Assembly (NCBI RefSeq): GCF_918698085.1
Contig: NZ_CAKKLP010000018.1
Span: forward strand, 19,850 to 83,849
Reading direction: 5' to 3'
DNA length: 64,000 bases
Origin: Chryseobacterium sp. Bi04
GTDB lineage: Bacteria; Bacteroidota; Bacteroidia; Flavobacteriales; Weeksellaceae
Of the stretch, positions 53,529 through 62,168 are shown one piece after another. Made by a program: the position numbers and the translations under genes. Positions within the stretch are counted from its first letter, which is position 1; every line of letters begins with the position of its first letter. The notes below the pieces were generated by a model, which searched no databases, was not told where the DNA came from, and saw only the letters and a list, made by a program, of their open reading frames with translations.

Positions 53529-55229
53529 TTATTTAGAGAAATACTGAATCTGCTCTGCAATGGGTCCTAATGTCAATGCAGGGAAGAAAGACAATGCTGC
53601 AATAAGCAGGATAACTGCCAGCGTCATAAATCCGAAAGTAGCAGTGTCCGTTTTCAGTGTTCCTGAACTTTCAGGGATGAATTTTTTCTGAGCCAATAAT
53701 CCTGCTATGGCTATCGGTCCTATGATTGGGATGAACCTTGATAACAGCAGTACGATTCCTGTTGCAATATTCCACCATGGGGTATTGTCTCCCAATCCTT
53801 CAAATCCGGATCCGTTATTAGCAGAAGACGAGGTAAATTCGTAAAGCATTTCACTGAATCCGTGAAAACCCGGGTTATTCAATGTTTTTGCTCCAAACTC
53901 CGGCAGATAAGCCGTTAAAGCCGTTCCCACAAGAATTAAGAATGGGTGAAATAAAGCCACGATCATTGCAATCTTCATTTCTTTGGCTTCAATCTTTTTC
54001 CCCATAAATTCAGGAGTTCGTCCTACCATAAGACCACTGATAAATACGGCAAGGATGATAAAGATGAAATAATTCAGAATACCTACTCCACAGCCTCCAT
54101 AGAAACAGTTGATCATCATGGCAAGCAATTCGTTCATTCCCGAAAGAGGCATGGTGCTGTCATGCATAGAGTTTACAGAACCTGTTGAAATAACAGTGGT
54201 AGCAATACTCCAATATCCTGATGCAGCACTCCCAAGGCGGATTTCCTTGCCTTCCATAGCTCCCAGGCTACTATCTGCTCCCATCTCTGTAATCAGGGGA
54301 TTTCCACCTGTTTCATTGATAACATTCGGAATGGTTAGCGCGAGAAATCCAACAGTCATTACTGTAAAGATGACCCATGAAAGTTTTCTTTTTTTCAAGT
54401 AAAAGCCTAATGCAAAAACCAATGCAAACGGAATGATCATTTGAGTAACCATTTCTGTCATATTCGTTACATAATTAGGATTTTCAAGAGGATGGGCTGA
54501 ATTGGCTCCAAAAAAGCCACCTCCATTGGTTCCCAAATGCTTTATAGCAACAAAAGCTGCCACAGGACCTCTTGAGACATCAATTTTCTGCCCTTCTAAA
54601 GTTGTGATATGGTCTTTCCCTTCAAAAGTCATAGGACTTCCGTTAATGGAAAGTATTAAAGCAACAATTACGCTTATGGGAACCAGAATCCGAATCATCG
54701 ATTTGGTAAAATAATCATAAAAGTTTCCCAGTTCGGTAGCTGTTTTGTCTTTAAAGGCTTTAAAAAGGACTGCCATTGCTGCCATTCCCGTTGCTGCTGT
54801 TACAAACTGTAAAAACATCAGGTAGAGCTGGCTTAGATAGCTTACTCCCGTTTCTCCCGAATAATGCTGTAGGTTACAGTTAACTAAGAACGAGATAGCT
54901 GTATTAAAAGCCAGATCTGCCGTCATATTGGGATTTCCATCCGGATTTAAAGGAAGCCAGGACTGATTCAGAAGGATTAAAAATCCAATGATGAACCAAA
55001 CCAGATTAATCGTCAGCATGGCATACATATTCTGTTTCCAGCTCATCTGACGAGTCGGGTTAATTCCCGATATTTTATAAATTAACTTTTCGATCGGCTG
55101 AAAAACAGGATCTAAAAAAGTCTTCTTATATCCATAGACATTAGCAATATATTTACCCAAAAATATTCCGATAACTAATGTAATAGCAAACATTGCTATG
55201 ATGCCTAAAATTTCTGTATTCATGACCAT
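53529..55229 (-). CDS. kdpA: Potassium-transporting ATPase subunit A
   Basis: A 566-residue channel-like subunit with about ten membrane helices. The four selectivity-filter loops are visible: VNCNLQHYSGE, TNGGGFFGANSAHPLENPN, GSVNSMHDSTMPLSG and TSSSANNGSGFEG. It binds K+ with high affinity in the inner membrane. The ATG at 55229 directly follows the kdpF stop codon; a second ATG 6 nt later is possible. Confidence 0.97.
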   Translation of the reverse strand: MVMNTEILGIIAMFAITLVIGIFLGKYIANVYGYKKTFLDPVFQPIEKLIYKISGINPTRQMSWKQNMYAMLTINLVWFIIGFLILLNQSWLPLNPDGNPNMTADLAFNTAISFLVNCNLQHYSGETGVSYLSQLYLMFLQFVTAATGMAAMAVLFKAFKDKTATELGNFYDYFTKSMIRILVPISVIVALILSINGSPMTFEGKDHITTLEGQKIDVSRGPVAAFVAIKHLGTNGGGFFGANSAHPLENPNYVTNMTEMVTQMIIPFALVFALGFYLKKRKLSWVIFTVMTVGFLALTIPNVINETGGNPLITEMGADSSLGAMEGKEIRLGSAASGYWSIATTVISTGSVNSMHDSTMPLSGMNELLAMMINCFYGGCGVGILNYFIFIILAVFISGLMVGRTPEFMGKKIEAKEMKIAMIVALFHPFLILVGTALTAYLPEFGAKTLNNPGFHGFSEMLYEFTSSSANNGSGFEGLGDNTPWWNIATGIVLLLSRFIPIIGPIAIAGLLAQKKFIPESSGTLKTDTATFGFMTLAVILLIAALSFFPALTLGPIAEQIQYFSK

Positions 55230-55307
55230 TTAAAATTTTTCAGGTTTCATTAAAACATAACAGATGTACACAAAGGCAAGTATTGAAAGGAAAAATAAAC
55301 TCCACAT
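55230..55307 (-). CDS. kdpF: Potassium-transporting ATPase subunit F
   Basis: A 25-residue, single-helix peptide that reads MWSLFFLSILAFVYICYVLM followed by a KPEKF end. This matches the KdpF pattern of one helix closing in a RPEKF/KPEKF tail. It abuts kdpA (stop immediately before the kdpA ATG). KdpF stabilises the KdpFABC complex in the membrane. Too short for most gene callers. Confidence 0.85.
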   Translation of the reverse strand: MWSLFFLSILAFVYICYVLMKPEKF

Positions 55308-55311
55308 AATT

Positions 55312-55395
55312 TTATATTCTATCAAAAAATTCAACTGATTTATATAAAAGCCAAAACAGGACTGCACAAAGCAGAACCAAACTTATCAACATCAT
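55312..55395 (-). CDS. 27-residue membrane peptide upstream of kdpF
   Basis: ATG to TAA, 27 residues, one strongly hydrophobic helix (MLISLVLLCAVLFWLLYK) and a charged end (SVEFFDRI). It is KdpF-like in size and form but lacks the KPEKF tail. Its ATG overlaps the stop of the 35-residue ORF (ATGA) and it ends four bases before kdpF. The coupling and single-helix character argue for a real gene. Function is unknown. Confidence 0.6.
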   Translation of the reverse strand: MMLISLVLLCAVLFWLLYKSVEFFDRI

Positions 55396-55499
55396 ATCTT
55401 TATTATTAAGGTTAAAATAGTCAGTAATACGTACGATACAATCAGCAGGCTAAAAGTAGAGTACTCCCGTTTTTTAAACGTTTTTCTTGAAATTGTCAT
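55392..55499 (-). CDS. 35-residue membrane peptide, first ORF of the kdp operon
   Basis: ATG to TGA, 35 residues. A basic N-terminus (SRKTFKKRE) is followed by one hydrophobic helix (about 16-34, FSLLIVSYVLLTILTLIIK), giving a clear N-in orientation. It overlaps the next tiny ORF by four bases. No family is recognised. It may be a regulator or an extra small subunit of the Kdp pump. Confidence 0.55.
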   Translation of the reverse strand: MTISRKTFKKREYSTFSLLIVSYVLLTILTLIIKI

Positions 55500-55528
55500 T
55501 TTTTAAATATTTTATTCATAGTCTATAT

Positions 55529-55544
55529 GCCAAAAAGAATTCCA
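55529..55544 (-). promoter_or_regulatory. Candidate sigma-54 promoter of the kdp operon
   Basis: The minus strand reads TGG-AATTCTTTTT-GGC: the -24 GG and a -12 TTGG lie at the correct 10-nt spacing, but the -12 C is missing. No TAnnTTTG box occurs in the region. The match is weak and would place the start about 20 nt before the first ORF. Confidence 0.3.
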
Positions 55545-55568
55545 TCCTAAAAAAAGAACATATAATAC

Positions 55569-55581
55569 ATTGTATAACAAT
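55569..55581. promoter_or_regulatory. Candidate activator site ATTGT-N3-ACAAT
   Basis: A perfect palindrome, also enclosed by a TGTAT/ATACA inverted repeat (55571-55589), lies 70-82 bp upstream of the first kdp ORF. It could bind the NtrC-type regulator encoded next door. Confidence 0.3.
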
Positions 55582-55620
55582 ACGATACACTAATTTAACA
55601 AACGGTATAAAAACAGGAAA

Positions 55621-55639
55621 GCCTATCAAAATGATAGGC
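55621..55639 (-). terminator. Terminator after the response regulator gene
   Basis: An 8-bp stem GCCTATCA/TGATAGGC with a short AAA loop; on the minus strand a T-rich stretch follows. It separates the regulator's transcript from the kdp operon. Confidence 0.65.
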
Positions 55640-55664
55640 TCTTTATTAAAATGATAAAAATAAT

Positions 55665-56990
55665 TTATTTCAATCCGTATTCTTCCAGTTTACGGTATAG
55701 GGTAGCAATACCAATCTCCAGTAACCTGGCAGCTTCAGCTTTATTTCCTTTTGTATACTGCAATACTTTCTGTATATGTATTTTTTCCAGGGATCTTATG
55801 CTCAGGGAGTCACTTTCAGCCACCGCTTTCTCTGAATAGCGAGGAAGGCTTTCGGCATCAAGAATATTATTATCCATAAGAATCAGGCTTCGCTCTACGG
55901 CATTTCTCAATTCACGGATATTCCCTTTCCAGTCATTTTTTTCCAACGCTTTATAATAATCCGGATTCACCTGAATAGTTGATAAATGCAGCTTATCTGA
56001 AAATAAATTAATAAAATATTTAGCCAGCATTTTTAAGTCCTCTTTCCTCTCTCTTAATGCGGGAAGAGTAATTTCAAAAACGTTCAGTCTAAAATAGAGG
56101 TCTTCTCTAAAGTTGCCTTGTTTTATTTCTTCCTCGAGGTTTCTGTTCGTTGCTGCTACAAGCCTAAAATCAGATCTTGAGAGCTTCGTTTCTCCCATTT
56201 TTATGAATTCTTTGGTTTCCAGAACCCTAAGCAGCTTTGCCTGAAGTTCTATCGGCATTTCACCAATTTCATCCAGAAACAAAGTTCCGCCATTGGCTTC
56301 TTCAATTAAGCCTTTTTTATCTCTTAAAGCACCTGTAAAAGCACCCTGTTTATGTCCAAAAAGCTCACTTTCCAGGATATCCTTACTGAATGCAGAGCAA
56401 TTGATCGCCACAAAATTATTTTTCTTTCTGTCGCTTCCTTCATGAATGGCATTGGCAAAAACCTCTTTCCCGGTTCCGGTTTCCCCTGTCAAAAGTACGG
56501 CAGCATCTGTTAAAGCAACTTTTTCAGCCAGTTTCTTAGCCTGTAAAATGATAGGAGAATGTCCAATAATTTGTTCAAAACCTTTTATGGCAGTAATTTG
56601 CTGAACAACTTTTGTTCTGTTGTCTTTTACTTTATCCAGTGCTTTATATACTAATGGAATAATCTTCTCATTATCATCCCCTTTTACCAGGTAATCATAG
56701 GCACCATTCTTCATGGCCTGTACAGCATCTGTAATATTTCCAAATGCGGTCATTAAAATGACTTCTAGATGAGGATATTTTGTCTTTATGGACTTGATCA
56801 GCTCAACCCCAAAGGCATCAGGAAGACGGACATCGCTTAAAACGACATCAAAATCATACTGCTCCAACATTGTCATCGCTGACCGTGCCGTAGAAGCTTC
56901 TTTTACATTAAAATTTTCTTGGGAAAGGATCATACCTAATAACTTAAGGAGTTTGATCTCATCGTCGATAATCAGAATATTTCCTGACAT
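55665..56990 (-). CDS. Sigma-54-dependent response regulator (NtrC family)
   Basis: A 441-residue regulator with three domains. The receiver has phospho-acceptor D53 (LSDVRLPD). The AAA+ domain has Walker A GETGTGKE (K175), the sigma-54-contacting GAFTGA loop (216-221) and EANGGTLFLDEIGEMP. The C-terminal Fis-type helix-turn-helix is at about 400-441 (GNKAEAARLLEIGIATLYRKLEEYGLK). In other bacteria kdp genes are run by KdpE, an OmpR-type regulator, which is not in this window. Position next to kdp and near the kinase suggests that this protein takes that role. Confidence 0.9.
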   Translation of the reverse strand: MSGNILIIDDEIKLLKLLGMILSQENFNVKEASTARSAMTMLEQYDFDVVLSDVRLPDAFGVELIKSIKTKYPHLEVILMTAFGNITDAVQAMKNGAYDYLVKGDDNEKIIPLVYKALDKVKDNRTKVVQQITAIKGFEQIIGHSPIILQAKKLAEKVALTDAAVLLTGETGTGKEVFANAIHEGSDRKKNNFVAINCSAFSKDILESELFGHKQGAFTGALRDKKGLIEEANGGTLFLDEIGEMPIELQAKLLRVLETKEFIKMGETKLSRSDFRLVAATNRNLEEEIKQGNFREDLYFRLNVFEITLPALRERKEDLKMLAKYFINLFSDKLHLSTIQVNPDYYKALEKNDWKGNIRELRNAVERSLILMDNNILDAESLPRYSEKAVAESDSLSIRSLEKIHIQKVLQYTKGNKAEAARLLEIGIATLYRKLEEYGLK

Positions 56991-57015
56991 TATAATTGTA
57001 TTTGGAAAACAGATA

Positions 57016-57023
57016 CAAACTTA
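57016..57023 (-). promoter_or_regulatory. -7 box of the response regulator gene
   Basis: The minus strand reads TAAGTTTG, an exact TAnnTTTG match, 25 nt before the start codon. The nearest -33 TTG is 26 nt further upstream, slightly beyond the usual distance. Confidence 0.45.
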
Positions 57024-57128
57024 TTGAATTTATTCGAGTAAAGCACTTTCAATAGTGATCATTTTTTTTCGTACCAATATGACCTATTGTTTCTAAGTCA
57101 CTATTTCAATTTATATTTGAACTATAAA

Positions 57129-58799
57129 TTACCAGAATACACTATACAAAACAACAATAATTATTATAATCACAAAACTCCATATTGTAAAATTTTTGCC
57201 AGTCTTAAACATAGAATAATCAATCTCAAGGCCATTAGCTTCCAATCCTTTTCTTGTTTGTAAAATACTGATCACCCACATTCCGATTATACACATAAGA
57301 AAAACGATTGCCATTCTGTCAATAAATGGTATTGCATAAGCATGATCTGTTCCCGGAACAGCTAAACCAAACGGATATAGGAACGATAGATCTATAATCA
57401 ACGGCATAAATTTTAATAGTACAGAAAAAATAAAACCTCCGATTGTAGCAAATAAAGCAGCATCTGAAGTTGTTTTTTTCCAAAAGAAACCGAGCAGAAA
57501 CATTGCAAAAACTCCGGGGCTTACAAACCCCGTATACTCCTGAATATACTGAAAACCGCCTTTTTTATCAATTCCTAAGAATGGGGAAACAAAAATTGCA
57601 ATAATTACCGCCACAATCACGGTAATCTTACCAATTTTCACCAAGTTTTTTTCAGAAGCATCTTTTTTTATATACTGTTTGTAAATATCTAATGTGAAAA
57701 TAGTAGCAATACTGTTCGCTTTTCCAGCTAATGAAGCAACAATTGCAGCCGTAAGTGCGGCAAAAGACAGACCTTTCAGGCCCGAAGGAAGGAGATTCAG
57801 CAATGTTGGATAAGCACGGTCCGGGTTCAGACTTCCGTCCTGAAGCATCTCTTGTTGAAACAAACCCTTTTGATAGAGGACAAAAGCTGCAATTCCCGGA
57901 AGGACCACAATTACAGGCATTAATAATTTCAAGAATGCAGCAAATAAAATTCCGGTTCTTGCGGTCTTAAGGTCAGCTCCTAAAGCTCTTTGTGTGATGT
58001 ATTGATTACATCCCCAATAATTAAGATTGACAATAAGCATTCCTCCAAACAATACAGAAAGTCCGGGAAGATCCATATAATGTTCATTTGTTTTCTTAAA
58101 AATCATGTGAAAATGTTCACCCGCATGCTCTTTCATCAATACCAATCCTTTTCCTAAACCGGAAAATCCAGGTTCACCGGAAACCAGTGTTATAGCTAAA
58201 TAAGTAGTCACCAAGCCTCCCATTATAAGAAAAAACACCTGTATAACATCTGTATAACCTATGACTTTCATTCCGCCTAAAGTAATCATTACAGCAAACA
58301 ACGCAAGGAATCCCATACATAAAGTAAGATTAAATCCTGAAATCCCGTTAAGTGCCAATGCTCCCAAATAAAGAATAGAGGTAAGATTTACAATAACATA
58401 CAACATTAACCAAAAGACAGACATAATGAAAGCCACCTTCTCATTATACCTTTTATGAAGATATTGGGGCATTGTATAGATTTTATTTTTGAGATAGACC
58501 GGAATAAAAAATACCGCTACAATAATTAGCGTTAATGCTGCCATCCATTCATAAGTAGCAATTGCAAGACCCATACTGAAACCGCTTCCGTTCATTCCTA
58601 TGAACTGCTCGGCACTTATATTACTGGCAATTAATGAAGCACCAATCGCCCACCACGTCAATGAACCTTCTGCTAAGAAATAGTCTTTGCTGTCTGCTTC
58701 CTTTTTTTTCTTTTTCCTGAATATGTAAACCCCGTAAAAAACAATGATAATAAAGTATAATATAAATACAATGTAATCGGGCGCTGTTAGTTTGTTCAT
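57129..58799 (-). CDS. Sodium/sugar symporter (SSS family), probable galactose transporter
   Basis: A 556-residue protein with about 14 membrane helices and SSS-family features: SLIASNISAEQFIGMNGSGF (sodium and substrate site region, helix 1-2), YEWMAALTLI and QYITQRALGADLKTARTG. It is close to vibrio vSGLT in plan. Its ATG overlaps the galT stop by four bases (ATGA), so it is translated with galT. Na+-coupled galactose or glucose uptake at the inner membrane is the natural role in this operon. Confidence 0.9.
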   Translation of the reverse strand: MNKLTAPDYIVFILYFIIIVFYGVYIFRKKKKKEADSKDYFLAEGSLTWWAIGASLIASNISAEQFIGMNGSGFSMGLAIATYEWMAALTLIIVAVFFIPVYLKNKIYTMPQYLHKRYNEKVAFIMSVFWLMLYVIVNLTSILYLGALALNGISGFNLTLCMGFLALFAVMITLGGMKVIGYTDVIQVFFLIMGGLVTTYLAITLVSGEPGFSGLGKGLVLMKEHAGEHFHMIFKKTNEHYMDLPGLSVLFGGMLIVNLNYWGCNQYITQRALGADLKTARTGILFAAFLKLLMPVIVVLPGIAAFVLYQKGLFQQEMLQDGSLNPDRAYPTLLNLLPSGLKGLSFAALTAAIVASLAGKANSIATIFTLDIYKQYIKKDASEKNLVKIGKITVIVAVIIAIFVSPFLGIDKKGGFQYIQEYTGFVSPGVFAMFLLGFFWKKTTSDAALFATIGGFIFSVLLKFMPLIIDLSFLYPFGLAVPGTDHAYAIPFIDRMAIVFLMCIIGMWVISILQTRKGLEANGLEIDYSMFKTGKNFTIWSFVIIIIIVVLYSVFW

Positions 58800-59854
58800 A
58801 TTGTGGATGTGTTTTTATAATGGATAAGAGGGAGATTTCTTAAAATATCTGCACTTTGCTCGGGTGTGATATCACGTTGGGATTCTGCCAGCATCTCATA
58901 TCCTACCATAAATTTTTTCACATGAGCTGAACGCAGTAAAGGGGGATAAAAATGCATATGAAAGTGCCATTCAGGATGAGGTTTCCCATCAGTTGGAGCC
59001 TGATGAATTCCTGCAGAATAAGCAAAAGAAATATTAAAAAGATTATCGTATTTTATCGTTAAGTTCTTCAGAATTTCGGCAAAATATTTTTTTTCTTCTT
59101 CAGAAAATTCTAAAATATTTTTAATATTTCTTTTACTGATAATCATTGTTTCATAGGGCCAAATTGCCCAAAACGGAACTACCACCACAAAAAAATCGTT
59201 TTCCAGAACCACTCTTTCTTTTGCTTCCAGCTCTTTTTTAAGATAATTTTCTAAAAGTGTTTTCTGTTGTTTTTCAAAATAATTCCTAAAATTCTCCTGT
59301 GTTTTAGCAACTTGTGTAGGAATTGACGACTGTGCCCAAATTTGCCCATGAGGATGCGGATTGCTACAGCCCATTACACTTCCCTTATTTTCAAAAATCT
59401 GTACGTGGTTGATATAATCAATATTTCCTAAGGTTCGATACTCATTCTGCCAAACCTCAATAATCTTTTCTATCTCTTCAAGTTCCATTTCCGGAAGAGT
59501 AAGACTATGATGGTCAGAAAAACAAATGACTCTGTTTATTCCTTTTTCAGGTTTCAAAATAAAAAAGTCTTCTTTATTTTCTGAAAAGTCCACATCATTA
59601 TCCAGCAATGCTCCAAAATCATTATCAAAGACATAAGGTCCCTTATAATCTGGATTTTTACTGCCATTTACTCTTGTATTTCCTGAACACAGATAACAGG
59701 AAATATCATGCTTTAGCTCTTGTATTTCTACATTTTTTTCCTGCTGTCCCTGCCAAGGGCGTTTTGCACGTTGTGGAGAAACAAGGATCCATTCATCCAA
59801 TAACGGGTTATATCTACGATGCGGATGATCTTTTTTATTAAAGGCTGTATTCAT
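58796..59854 (-). CDS. galT: UDP-glucose--hexose-1-phosphate uridylyltransferase
   Basis: A 352-residue enzyme of normal length. The catalytic HPH is at 167-169 within SNPHPHGQIWAQ, and the zinc ligands C53/C56 (CYLC) and the second-site FHMHFYPP are present. It exchanges galactose-1-phosphate for glucose-1-phosphate on UDP in the Leloir pathway. It overlaps galK by 17 bases and the symporter gene by four. Confidence 0.95.
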   Translation of the reverse strand: MNTAFNKKDHPHRRYNPLLDEWILVSPQRAKRPWQGQQEKNVEIQELKHDISCYLCSGNTRVNGSKNPDYKGPYVFDNDFGALLDNDVDFSENKEDFFILKPEKGINRVICFSDHHSLTLPEMELEEIEKIIEVWQNEYRTLGNIDYINHVQIFENKGSVMGCSNPHPHGQIWAQSSIPTQVAKTQENFRNYFEKQQKTLLENYLKKELEAKERVVLENDFFVVVVPFWAIWPYETMIISKRNIKNILEFSEEEKKYFAEILKNLTIKYDNLFNISFAYSAGIHQAPTDGKPHPEWHFHMHFYPPLLRSAHVKKFMVGYEMLAESQRDITPEQSADILRNLPLIHYKNTSTI

Positions 59855-61025
59855 TTTCTTTGTATTCCTTAATCCCGTCAGAAATTTTCACCTGATATAC
59901 TTTCATATCAATACCGAAAGCTTGTTTGTAAATAGGTTTTATGATATTGATTACATTCTCAACCTGATCCGTTTTAATCAGATTAATAGTGCAGCCTCCA
60001 AATCCTCCTCCCATCATTCTTGCTCCCGCTACACCATATAATTTCAAAGTTTCTTCTACGAGAAAATCAATTTCACGACAACTTATTTCGTATTCCTGAG
60101 AAAGCCCCTGATGTGTTTCGGAAAGCAGATTCCCCAGATATTTAAAATCCTGCTTTTGAAAGGCGATTACGGCCTCTTCCACTCTTTTAATTTCTTTAAT
60201 GAGATAAAGACAGCGTTTATAAATGTTTTCACTCATTTCTTCCTTTACCGTTTCCAGCATTTCAAGGGTACAATCCCGAAATGTTTTCATTTCTTTAAAA
60301 TACTTCCAGATAATCTCTTTACCTTCTTCCACTTCTTTTCTGCGATCGTTATAACCGGAAGTTAAATGAGTATGCTTTACACAGCTATCTAAAAGAACAA
60401 AGCTGTAATCCTGCAGTTTTGCATCATAATATTGGTATTCTAAAGAATTACAATTCAGAAAAATTACCTTTTCATTTTTTCCGAAAACTGAAGTAAATTG
60501 ATCCATAACTCCACAATTAACCCCCACAAAGGTATTTTCAGATTTTTGTCCGATTAAGACAATATCCTCTTTAGATAAATTCAAATTAAAGACAGTATTC
60601 AGCGCATATCCAAAGCCGCATTCCAAAGCCGCCGAAGAAGATAACCCCGAGCCCATAGGAATGTTTCCACTGAAAACAACTTCCAAACCGCCAATTTTCA
60701 TTCCTCTTTTCTGAATCTCATTTATAACTCCCAACAAATAATTTGTCCAAACTTTCTCACCTTTCAAAATAACCTTACTGGCATCAAATGAATAAAAATC
60801 GTCTAAATCTTTTGCAAACATTTCACAAATAGCTGATCCTTTTTTTTCACGTATCGCAAAACAAATATATTTGTCAATTGCAGCAGGAAGTACAAATCCG
60901 TCATTATAATCTACATGCTCTCCTATAATGTTGATTCTTCCCGGTGAAAGGAAAATATAATCGGGGGCCCCGTCAAAATGCTCCTGGAAGGCATTTTTTG
61001 TATGTTGTATGAGCTGATCTTTCAT
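59838..61025 (-). CDS. galK: Galactokinase
   Basis: A 395-residue GHMP kinase. The N-terminal galactose motif GRINIIGEHVDYNDGFVLPAAID, the ATP loop MGSGLSSSAALECG and the C-terminal GARMMGGGFGGCTI are all present. It phosphorylates galactose with ATP. The ATG at 61025 is chosen; an in-frame TTG two codons upstream is a weaker option. It lies 28 bases after galM. Confidence 0.95.
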   Translation of the reverse strand: MKDQLIQHTKNAFQEHFDGAPDYIFLSPGRINIIGEHVDYNDGFVLPAAIDKYICFAIREKKGSAICEMFAKDLDDFYSFDASKVILKGEKVWTNYLLGVINEIQKRGMKIGGLEVVFSGNIPMGSGLSSSAALECGFGYALNTVFNLNLSKEDIVLIGQKSENTFVGVNCGVMDQFTSVFGKNEKVIFLNCNSLEYQYYDAKLQDYSFVLLDSCVKHTHLTSGYNDRRKEVEEGKEIIWKYFKEMKTFRDCTLEMLETVKEEMSENIYKRCLYLIKEIKRVEEAVIAFQKQDFKYLGNLLSETHQGLSQEYEISCREIDFLVEETLKLYGVAGARMMGGGFGGCTINLIKTDQVENVINIIKPIYKQAFGIDMKVYQVKISDGIKEYKENEYSL

Positions 61026-61053
61026 TATCAATTTGCGTTTATTTTAATGGGTA

Positions 61054-62016
61054 TTATATCGTTTTCCTGAATGCAAAAGCAATTTCATTTCTGTAGGTTT
61101 CTCCGGCTTTTAAAATTCCATTTTTAAAATTTTTATGATTGGGAGAATCAGGAAAGTTCTGGGCCTCAAAGCAAATTCCACTGCTTTTATGATAAACTGT
61201 ATTCTCTTTTCCTATCAGAGGATCGCATTGTGCCCCAATGTAGATATGCACACTTGGCTGGTTGGTTCTCACCTCCATGACCCAATTATTTTTTTCATTT
61301 TTAAGAATTGCCGCACATTCCCCATTATTCAATACAAATGATGTGTCTATTGCTGCAGGACAATTTTTAAAATCAGAGAAGTCCATAGCTGTATTTTCAG
61401 TTTTCAAAAAAACACCAGTAGGGAGTAAATATTTGTTTTTCTCTAAAATTTCAGAAGCAAATACCTTCATTTTTAGATTCGTAACATCTCCATCATGCCC
61501 TTCTAAATTAAAATATGAATGCTGAGTAAGATTAATTAAAATATCTTCTTCTGTAATAGCTGTTAAAGTTGTATGCAAAGTATTTTCTTCATCCAGGAAA
61601 TATTCAACAGTGATTTTTGTTTTGTTATCATTGATTAGCATATCATAAATTAATGTCTCCTCGGATTCAAATACCAAATTCCAAAACTGATTGCTTAGAT
61701 TAATGCTTCCTCCATGAAGATGATGCATCCCTGCATTTTGCTCCAACTGCACTTCTTTATTCCCATTCCTATATCTTCCAAATTCTACTCTTCCGGCATG
61801 AGGGCCAACAACAGCTCCAAAAAAAGGTTGAGAAGAGAGTGTAAAAGATTCCTGGTAATCTTCCAATTGATCAAATCCAAGTACCACATCCGCTTTTTCT
61901 GTATCAGAAACAGGAATTTTCACTGAAGAAATAACAGCTCCAAAATCACAAAAAGTAATGTCAAAGCCGTTTTTATTCTTAAGTTTTCTAAAAAAAGAAT
62001 GTTTTTTTTTCATCAT
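61054..62016 (-). CDS. galM: Aldose 1-epimerase (mutarotase)
   Basis: A 320-residue galactose mutarotase. It has the catalytic His region MHHLHGGSINLSNQFW, a second His in LTQHSYFNLEGHDG, and the catalytic Glu region GICFEAQNFPDSPNH. It converts beta- to alpha-galactose for galactokinase. It is the first gene of the gal operon and no signal peptide is visible, so it should be cytoplasmic. Two adjacent ATGs (62016 and 62013) are possible starts. Confidence 0.92.
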   Translation of the reverse strand: MMKKKHSFFRKLKNKNGFDITFCDFGAVISSVKIPVSDTEKADVVLGFDQLEDYQESFTLSSQPFFGAVVGPHAGRVEFGRYRNGNKEVQLEQNAGMHHLHGGSINLSNQFWNLVFESEETLIYDMLINDNKTKITVEYFLDEENTLHTTLTAITEEDILINLTQHSYFNLEGHDGDVTNLKMKVFASEILEKNKYLLPTGVFLKTENTAMDFSDFKNCPAAIDTSFVLNNGECAAILKNEKNNWVMEVRTNQPSVHIYIGAQCDPLIGKENTVYHKSSGICFEAQNFPDSPNHKNFKNGILKAGETYRNEIAFAFRKTI

Positions 62017-62083
62017 TTGCTATTTTAAAAAGTAAAAACCCCGTAGCAATAAGCCTTGCAGATTTATCCTCAAACATTTCCTA

Positions 62084-62118
62084 TAACTTGGTTAAAATAG
62101 AAAGATTGATTAACTTTA
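62084..62118 (+). promoter_or_regulatory. Promoter and operator-like dyad of the GntR gene
   Basis: -33 TTG at 62088-62090 and near-consensus -7 box TAACTTTA at 62111-62118, spacer 20. The palindrome TAAC-TTG-GTTA (62084-62094) covers the -33 element, a good place for autorepression or for control of the divergent galM promoter. Confidence 0.4.
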
Positions 62119-62168
62119 CATACCATTACCTACCAGTTATTTGTTTTATACTACTAGTTTTTACGAAT

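Noticed and set aside
51526..54714. Several ORFs of 70-106 codons on the plus strand opposite kdpA and kdpB
   Set aside because: All are mirror frames of the conserved pump genes, with no upstream signals.
55505..55531. TGGCAT sequence at the kdp leader as a sigma-54 -24 box
   Set aside because: The -24 part fits well, but nothing like TTGC occurs at the -12 distance. The neighbouring GG-N10-GG site was preferred, though it is also weak.
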